From Azoarcus indigens (lineage in GTDB: Bacteria; Pseudomonadota; Gammaproteobacteria; Burkholderiales; Rhodocyclaceae), in the NCBI RefSeq assembly GCF_004361735.1, contig NZ_SNVV01000023.1, positions 22,793 through 86,792 of the forward strand: a stretch of 64,000 nt of DNA, in the 5' to 3' direction. The position numbers and the translations under genes were made by a program. Below are positions 60,290 through 64,000 of the stretch, one piece after another. How positions within the stretch are numbered: the first letter of the stretch is position 1; the number at the start of each line of letters is the position of its first letter. The notes beneath the pieces were generated by a model. The model saw only the letters and a list, made by a program, of their open reading frames with translations, made no database searches and had not been told where the DNA came from.

Positions 60290-61000
60290 TTATCGCACCG
60301 CGGACGCGGTGTCGGCCTGGGACGAGAAACGGTAACCGCTGCCGCGCACGGTCTGTATCAGGCTGTCGTGGCCGGAAGGTTCCAGCGCACAGCGCAGCCG
60401 CCGGATATGGACGTCGACCGTGCGCTCTTCGACGAACACATGGTCACCCCACACCTGATCCAACAGTTGGGCCCGGGAATGGACGCGCTCCGGGTGTGTC
60501 ATCAGGAAATGCAGCAGGCGGAACTCGGTTGGCCCCAGGGCCAGCGCCATCTCGCCTGCACTGATGCGGTGGGTGGTCGGGTCCAGGCGCAGACCGCCGA
60601 GTTCCACCGCATCCTCGGTCACCTGCGGCGCGCGGCGGCGCAGCACTGCCTTGATCCGCGCCACCAGCTCACGCGGGCTGAAGGGCTTGGTGATGTAGTC
60701 GTCCGCTCCGGTCTCCAGCCCGGCCACCTTGTCCTGCTCTTCGCCACGGGCGGTAAGCATGATGATGGGGATGGTGCGGGTACGCTCCTCGGTGCGCAGC
60801 CGGCGGGCGAACTCCATGCCCGACATGCCGGGCAGCATCCAGTCCAGCAGCACGAGATCGGGCAGCGCATCGCGCACGATGCGCTGGGCCGCCTCGGCAT
60901 CCGCGGCGCGCAGCACATGATGGCCGGCACGCGCGAGGTTGGCGGCGATCAATTCCTGGATCGCCGGTTCGTCTTCCACGAGCAAGATGTTGGCAGGCAT
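60290..61000 (-). CDS. phoB: Phosphate-regulon response regulator PhoB
   Basis: A 236-residue OmpR-type regulator. Receiver acidic pocket EDEPAIQEL, phospho-acceptor Asp in [16 protein letters not shown] (D53), Thr in [10 protein letters not shown] and Lys in [14 protein letters not shown] winged-helix domain follows ([52 protein letters not shown]). The ATG at 61000 has GGAGG before it. No phoU or pst genes lie in the window. A possible Pho box precedes it. Confidence 0.95.
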   Translation of the reverse strand: MPANILLVEDEPAIQELIAANLARAGHHVLRAADAEAAQRIVRDALPDLVLLDWMLPGMSGMEFARRLRTEERTRTIPIIMLTARGEEQDKVAGLETGADDYITKPFSPRELVARIKAVLRRRAPQVTEDAVELGGLRLDPTTHRISAGEMALALGPTEFRLLHFLMTHPERVHSRAQLLDQVWGDHVFVEERTVDVHIRRLRCALEPSGHDSLIQTVRGSGYRFSSQADTASAVR

Positions 61001-61037
61001 GAGCACCCTCCGATTGACCCGCGGCAGTGTATTTCAG

Positions 61038-61059
61038 CAATTTGAAGATTTCATGACAC
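61038..61059 (-). promoter_or_regulatory. Candidate Pho box upstream of phoB
   Basis: On the minus strand GTGTCATGAAA is followed by TCTTCAAATTG, two 11-bp units resembling the CTGTCAT-N4 direct repeats bound by PhoB. The first unit matches 6 of 7 consensus bases; the second is weaker. It ends 38 bp before the phoB start, consistent with autoregulation. The match is by eye only. Confidence 0.4.
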
Positions 61060-61154
61060 GTCACGCCGGTGCAATACAGACACCACGGCCGGCTGACGGC
61101 AAAGCGGCCCAAGCCTTCGGGTATCATGGGCGCCTCGTAATTGAGGCTGCAGCC

Positions 61155-61577
61155 ATGGCCGGACTGGACAAGGACACCCCGCTTCCGACTGCGATCACCC
61201 TGCATCGCAAGTCCCGCATTCTAGAAATCGCCTTCGACGACGGCAGCAGGTTCGAACTGCCCTTCGAATTCCTGCGCGTGTATTCCCCCTCCGCCGAGGT
61301 CCGGGGCCATGGCCCCGGCCAGGAAGTGCTGCAACTGGGCAAGCGCGACGTGGAAGTGCTCGGGCTGGAGCCGGTCGGCAACTATGCCCTCAAGCCCAGC
61401 TTCTCCGATGGTCACGACAGCGGCCTCTACTCCTGGGACTACCTCTACATGCTGGGGCGTGACCAGGCCACGCTGTGGCAAACCTACCTCGACCGGCTCG
61501 CCCAGGAAGGTGGCAGCCGCGACTCCAAGGACATTCCGCCGCCACCGCCCAAGGGCGGTTGCGGCCATCACCACTGA
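61155..61577 (+). CDS. DUF971 family protein
   Basis: A 140-residue protein with the gamma-butyrobetaine hydroxylase-like N-terminal fold (DUF971): [53 protein letters not shown] and [28 protein letters not shown]. The C-terminus adds a proline run and GGCGHHH, which could bind metal. It stands 7 bp before ubiE, the normal place in Rhodocyclales. Related to Fe-S and oxygenase biology in other contexts; role here unknown. Confidence 0.9.
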   Translation: MAGLDKDTPLPTAITLHRKSRILEIAFDDGSRFELPFEFLRVYSPSAEVRGHGPGQEVLQLGKRDVEVLGLEPVGNYALKPSFSDGHDSGLYSWDYLYMLGRDQATLWQTYLDRLAQEGGSRDSKDIPPPPPKGGCGHHH

Positions 61578-61584
61578 GTTTCGG

Positions 61585-62322
61585 ATGAGCGATAAGACTA
61601 CCCATTTCGGCTTCCAGACCGTCGCAGAAGAACAGAAGAAGGACAAGGTCAGGGAGGTCTTCTCCTCGGTCGCCCAGCGCTATGACGTCATGAACGACCT
61701 GATGTCCTTCGGCCTGCACCGCCTCTGGAAAGCCTTCGCCATCCAGATCTCCGGCGTGCGCGAAGGCGATCGAGTGCTCGACGTCGCCGGTGGCACCGCC
61801 GACCTGTCGCTGGCCTTCTCGCGCAAGGTCGGCCCCCGCGGCCAAGTCTGGCTGACCGACATCAACCACGCCATGCTGTCCCGCGGCCGCGACCGCGTCT
61901 ACGACAAAGGCCAGCCGCTGCCGGTCGCCCAGTGCGACGCCGAGAAGCTGCCCTTCCCGAACGACTGGTTCGACTGCGTCACCGTCGCCTTCGGCCTGCG
62001 CAACATGACGCACAAGGACGCCGCGCTGGCGGAGATGCGCCGCGTGCTGCGTCCCGGCGGCCGCCTGCTGGTGCTGGAATTCTCCCGTGTGTGGAAGCCG
62101 CTCGCCCCTATCTACGATCTCTACTCCTTCAAGATCCTGCCGTGGATGGGCGACAAGGTGGCCAATGACGCCGACAGCTACCGCTACCTCGCCGAGTCCA
62201 TCCGCATGCACCCCGGCCAAGAAGAACTGAAGGGCATGATGGAACAAGCCGGCCTCTCCCGTGTCGACTACTTCAACCTCAGTGCGGGCGTCGTCGCCCT
62301 GCACCGTGGTTACAAGATCTGA
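61585..62322 (+). CDS. ubiE: Ubiquinone/menaquinone C-methyltransferase UbiE
   Basis: A 245-residue SAM methyltransferase for ubiquinone synthesis. [44 protein letters not shown] is the family N-terminus; the SAM site is [22 protein letters not shown], then [50 protein letters not shown]-terminal [16 protein letters not shown] is standard. ATG at 61585. Confidence 0.96.
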   Translation: MSDKTTHFGFQTVAEEQKKDKVREVFSSVAQRYDVMNDLMSFGLHRLWKAFAIQISGVREGDRVLDVAGGTADLSLAFSRKVGPRGQVWLTDINHAMLSRGRDRVYDKGQPLPVAQCDAEKLPFPNDWFDCVTVAFGLRNMTHKDAALAEMRRVLRPGGRLLVLEFSRVWKPLAPIYDLYSFKILPWMGDKVANDADSYRYLAESIRMHPGQEELKGMMEQAGLSRVDYFNLSAGVVALHRGYKI

Positions 62323-62342
62323 AACCAGGAGACCCTCCACTC

Positions 62343-63230
62343 ATGAAGCAGTTGATCCTTTCCATGCTCGTAGCCGTCATCAGTTTCGGTTTCGGCCTGC
62401 CCGAAGCCGAAGCCAAGCGCCTTGGCGGCGGCGGCAGTTCCGGCATGCAGCGACAGATGACGCCCCCCAGCGCGCCCCGCCAGCCGGCCGCAACCCCGCA
62501 GCAGAACCTCAACCGCCAGCAGACCGCCACGCCGCCCGCCGCCCAACCCAAGCGCTCCTGGATGGGCCCCATCGCCGGCCTCGCCGCTGGTCTAGGTCTG
62601 GCAGCCCTCTTCTCCCACCTCGGCCTGGGCGAGGAAATGGCCTCCTTCATGATGATGCTGCTGCTCGTGGTCGGCGCAGTCATCCTGTTCCGCCTGCTGT
62701 TCCGCCGCAAGGCGGCCAATGGCCCCAGCAATGGTATGCAGTACGCCGGTGCAGCCGCCGCCGGTGGCGGGAGCAACAGCGTCCCGCCGTACTCGGTGCC
62801 GCCGGCAGCAGCGGGTAGCTCTGTTGAAACTGCCGCCCCGGCTGCGGTTTCCCAAGCCGTCGCCGACTTCGACGCCGAAGGCTTCGCTCGTCAGGCCAAG
62901 GTGAACTTCATCCGCCTGCAAGCCGCGAACGACGCCGGCAACCTGGACGACATCCGCGAATTCACCACGCCGGAGATGTTCGCCGAGATCCGCATGCAGC
63001 TCGCCGAGCGCGGCCCCGTACAGCAGCGCACCGATGTGGTCGAGCTCAACGCGGAAGTGGTGGATGTGGTCGAGGAAGCCACCCGCTACATCGTCAGCGT
63101 GCGCTTCAATGGCCTGCTCCGCGAAGAGGCTGATGCCGCTCCGATGGCCTTCGATGAAATCTGGCACCTGACCAAACCGGTGTCCGGCAACGAAGGCTGG
63201 CGCATCGCCGGCATCCAGCAAATCAGCTAA
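62343..63230 (+). CDS. Tim44-like domain membrane protein
   Basis: A 295-residue protein. A signal-anchor start (ILSMLVAVISFGFGLPEAEA) is followed by a Gly/Pro/Gln-rich linker (about 25-70), a membrane helix (MASFMMMLLLVVGAVILFRLLF) and a C-terminal Tim44-like fold (FARQAKVNFIRLQAANDAGNLDDIREFTTPEMFAEIRMQLAERG...VVDVVEEATRYIVSVRFNGLLREE). Homologues in this neighbourhood of ubiE and ubiJ are common; the role is unknown, perhaps lipid or protein transport. It ends at a strong terminator. Confidence 0.9.
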   Translation: MKQLILSMLVAVISFGFGLPEAEAKRLGGGGSSGMQRQMTPPSAPRQPAATPQQNLNRQQTATPPAAQPKRSWMGPIAGLAAGLGLAALFSHLGLGEEMASFMMMLLLVVGAVILFRLLFRRKAANGPSNGMQYAGAAAAGGGSNSVPPYSVPPAAAGSSVETAAPAAVSQAVADFDAEGFARQAKVNFIRLQAANDAGNLDDIREFTTPEMFAEIRMQLAERGPVQQRTDVVELNAEVVDVVEEATRYIVSVRFNGLLREEADAAPMAFDEIWHLTKPVSGNEGWRIAGIQQIS

Positions 63231-63235
63231 GCAAC

Positions 63236-63260
63236 AAGGGCGGACAGAAAGTCCGCCCTT
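63236..63260 (+). terminator. Terminator after the Tim44-like gene
   Basis: AAGGGCGGAC at 63236-63245 pairs perfectly with GTCCGCCCTT at 63251-63260 (5-nt loop) and runs into TTTTTT. It lies 6 bp after the stop and only 10 bp before the ubiJ start, so ubiJ may be partly separated from the operon. Confidence 0.9.
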
Positions 63261-63269
63261 TTTTCATTC

Positions 63270-63842
63270 ATGCTCCCCAGCCTCTTTCTCTCCGGCACCA
63301 ACCATCTCCTGACCAGCGCCAAATGGGCACGCGAACGTTTGATGCCCCACGCCGGCCGTACCGCGCGCCTCTCGGCCGGCTCATTCGATGTCAGCTTTTC
63401 CATCTCGACTGACGGCCATCTCGCCGAATGGGTTAGCGAGGAGGCGGCTGACGTGCAATTGACGGTTCCTCTGCAAGAGTTGCCCGGTGCGCTGCCTAAA
63501 GGCCTGGAGGGCGTCATGCGTCACGTCAGGGTCGAAGGGAACGCGGACTTCGCTGATGCACTGGGCTTCGTATTCCGCCACCTGCGTTGGGACGTCGAGG
63601 AAGACCTGTCCCGTGTCGTCGGCGACATCGCCGCGTACCGGCTGGTGGAGGCTGGCAAGGCGCTGGCCCAAATGCCCCAGCGGGTACTCGAGCGCGGCGG
63701 CGCCAACTTGGCCGAATACCTGACGGAAGAGAGGCCCATTCTGCTGGCCAAAGATGCGCTCGCTCAGTTCTCCAGTGACATCATCGAGCTGCGGGATGCC
63801 GTCGCCCGGCTGGAAAAGCGGGCTGCGAAACTGAAGAACTGA
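63270..63842 (+). CDS. ubiJ: Ubiquinone biosynthesis accessory factor UbiJ (SCP2)
   Basis: A 190-residue SCP2 lipid-binding protein: LSAGSFDVSFSISTDGHLAEWVSEEAADVQLTVPLQELPGALPKGLEGVMRHVRVEGNADFADALGFVFRHLRWDVEEDLSRVVGDIAAYRLVEAG is the normal UbiJ order. It organises ubiquinone intermediates in the Ubi complex together with UbiE and UbiB. The ATG at 63270 falls right after a terminator; no clear ribosome site is seen. ubiB is expected next but is not in the window. Confidence 0.93.
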   Translation: MLPSLFLSGTNHLLTSAKWARERLMPHAGRTARLSAGSFDVSFSISTDGHLAEWVSEEAADVQLTVPLQELPGALPKGLEGVMRHVRVEGNADFADALGFVFRHLRWDVEEDLSRVVGDIAAYRLVEAGKALAQMPQRVLERGGANLAEYLTEERPILLAKDALAQFSSDIIELRDAVARLEKRAAKLKN

Positions 63843-63869
63843 GGCAACGCCTGAATGAAAGGTGCAAAA

Positions 63870-63901
63870 AAGAAGGCGGCCGATTTCTCGGCCGCCTTCT
63901 T
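63870..63901. terminator. Strong terminator after ubiJ
   Basis: A 14-bp perfect stem, 63870-63883 with 63888-63901 (TTTC loop), with AAAA on its left and TTTT on its right. It can serve ubiJ and also the minus-strand transposase converging from the right. Confidence 0.85.
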
Positions 63902-63908
63902 TTTAGGT

Positions 63909-64000
63909 TCATCGCGCCTTTCCGGGGAAGGCGGCCTTGATCTTCAGGAAGAAATAGGCTGAGTCGCGGAATCCGTAGGCCATGCGCTTGATGACCTTGA
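63909..64000 (-). CDS. ISL3-type transposase C-terminal end (partial)
   Basis: The minus strand reads KVIKRMAYGFRDSAYFFLKIKAAFPGKAR then a stop at 63911-63909. AYGFRD-x-x-YFFLKI is the conserved tail of many ISL3-family (and related) transposases; the family assignment is from memory, the transposase nature is fairly clear. The rest is outside the window. It sits where ubiB usually follows ubiJ, pointing to an insertion there. Confidence 0.75.
   Translation of the reverse strand, partial: KVIKRMAYGFRDSAYFFLKIKAAFPGKAR

Overview
The window is about 68% G+C chromosomal DNA from a betaproteobacterium. Gene content and order (lipA-lipB-ybeD-dat-dacC-rlpA-rodA-mrdA-mreDCB | gatCAB, and DUF971-ubiE-Tim44-ubiJ) best fit Rhodocyclales such as the Azoarcus/Thauera/Azospira group; the order-level placement is inference. 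The sequence is cut at both ends: a transporter permease runs off the left edge and an insertion-sequence transposase runs off the right edge.

Layout. (1) 1-15.7 kb is a catabolic region for amines, amino acids or opine-like compounds. It holds a family-5 ABC importer (permease and binding protein), an FAD amine oxidase, a type II haloacid dehalogenase, an aldehyde dehydrogenase, a two-domain GNAT acetyltransferase, a GhrA-type hydroxyacid dehydrogenase and a class III aminotransferase. An Lrp-type regulator follows, then a tightly overlapping three-gene flavoenzyme of the HcnABC/opine-oxidase type, a cupin, a short AraC regulator and an M20 amidohydrolase. (2) 15.8-26.8 kb is mixed: a NERD-domain helicase, adenine deaminase, a BMP-family binding protein, a second hydroxyacid dehydrogenase, a YdjM-like membrane protein, a set of small stress-type genes with strong and similar ribosome sites (ferritin-like, CsbD, membrane protein, two small proteins), and a stand-alone cysC.

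(3) 27.2-34.8 kb is a compact filamentous (inovirus-type) prophage of 7,575 bp. It is inserted in the 3' end of tRNA-Arg(CCG) and flanked by a perfect 50-bp repeat. It is visibly poorer in G+C than its surroundings. It encodes its own tyrosine integrase, a Rep_trans-type replication protein, a probable ssDNA-binding protein, the major coat protein, several small virion or membrane proteins including an overlooked 21-residue one, a TspB-like attachment protein, a DUF2523 protein and Zot. A divergent repressor faces a three-site operator. A roughly 208-bp nested palindrome is the likely single-strand origin or packaging structure. The repressor reading frame crosses the att core, so the predicted protein ends differently in the prophage (118 aa) and in the excised circle (140 aa). 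The element also brings its own terminator for the tRNA it occupies.

(4) 35-51.3 kb, almost all on the minus strand, holds a cytochrome c lipoprotein, the Rep helicase, four small envelope or unknown proteins, lipoate biosynthesis, D-amino-acid transaminase and the rod-shape/elongasome operon. (5) 51.4-64 kb carries gatCAB with a lipoprotein gene lodged between gatA and gatB, a DUF3617 protein, a class II amidotransferase, a HIT protein, a large unknown protein, phoB/phoR, and the ubiquinone genes ubiE and ubiJ. An ISL3-like transposase end then appears where ubiB would be expected.

No rRNA or CRISPR array was seen. Start codons were chosen by ribosome-site quality, overlap with neighbours and family length. 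Function calls come from motifs read by eye; no database search was run.
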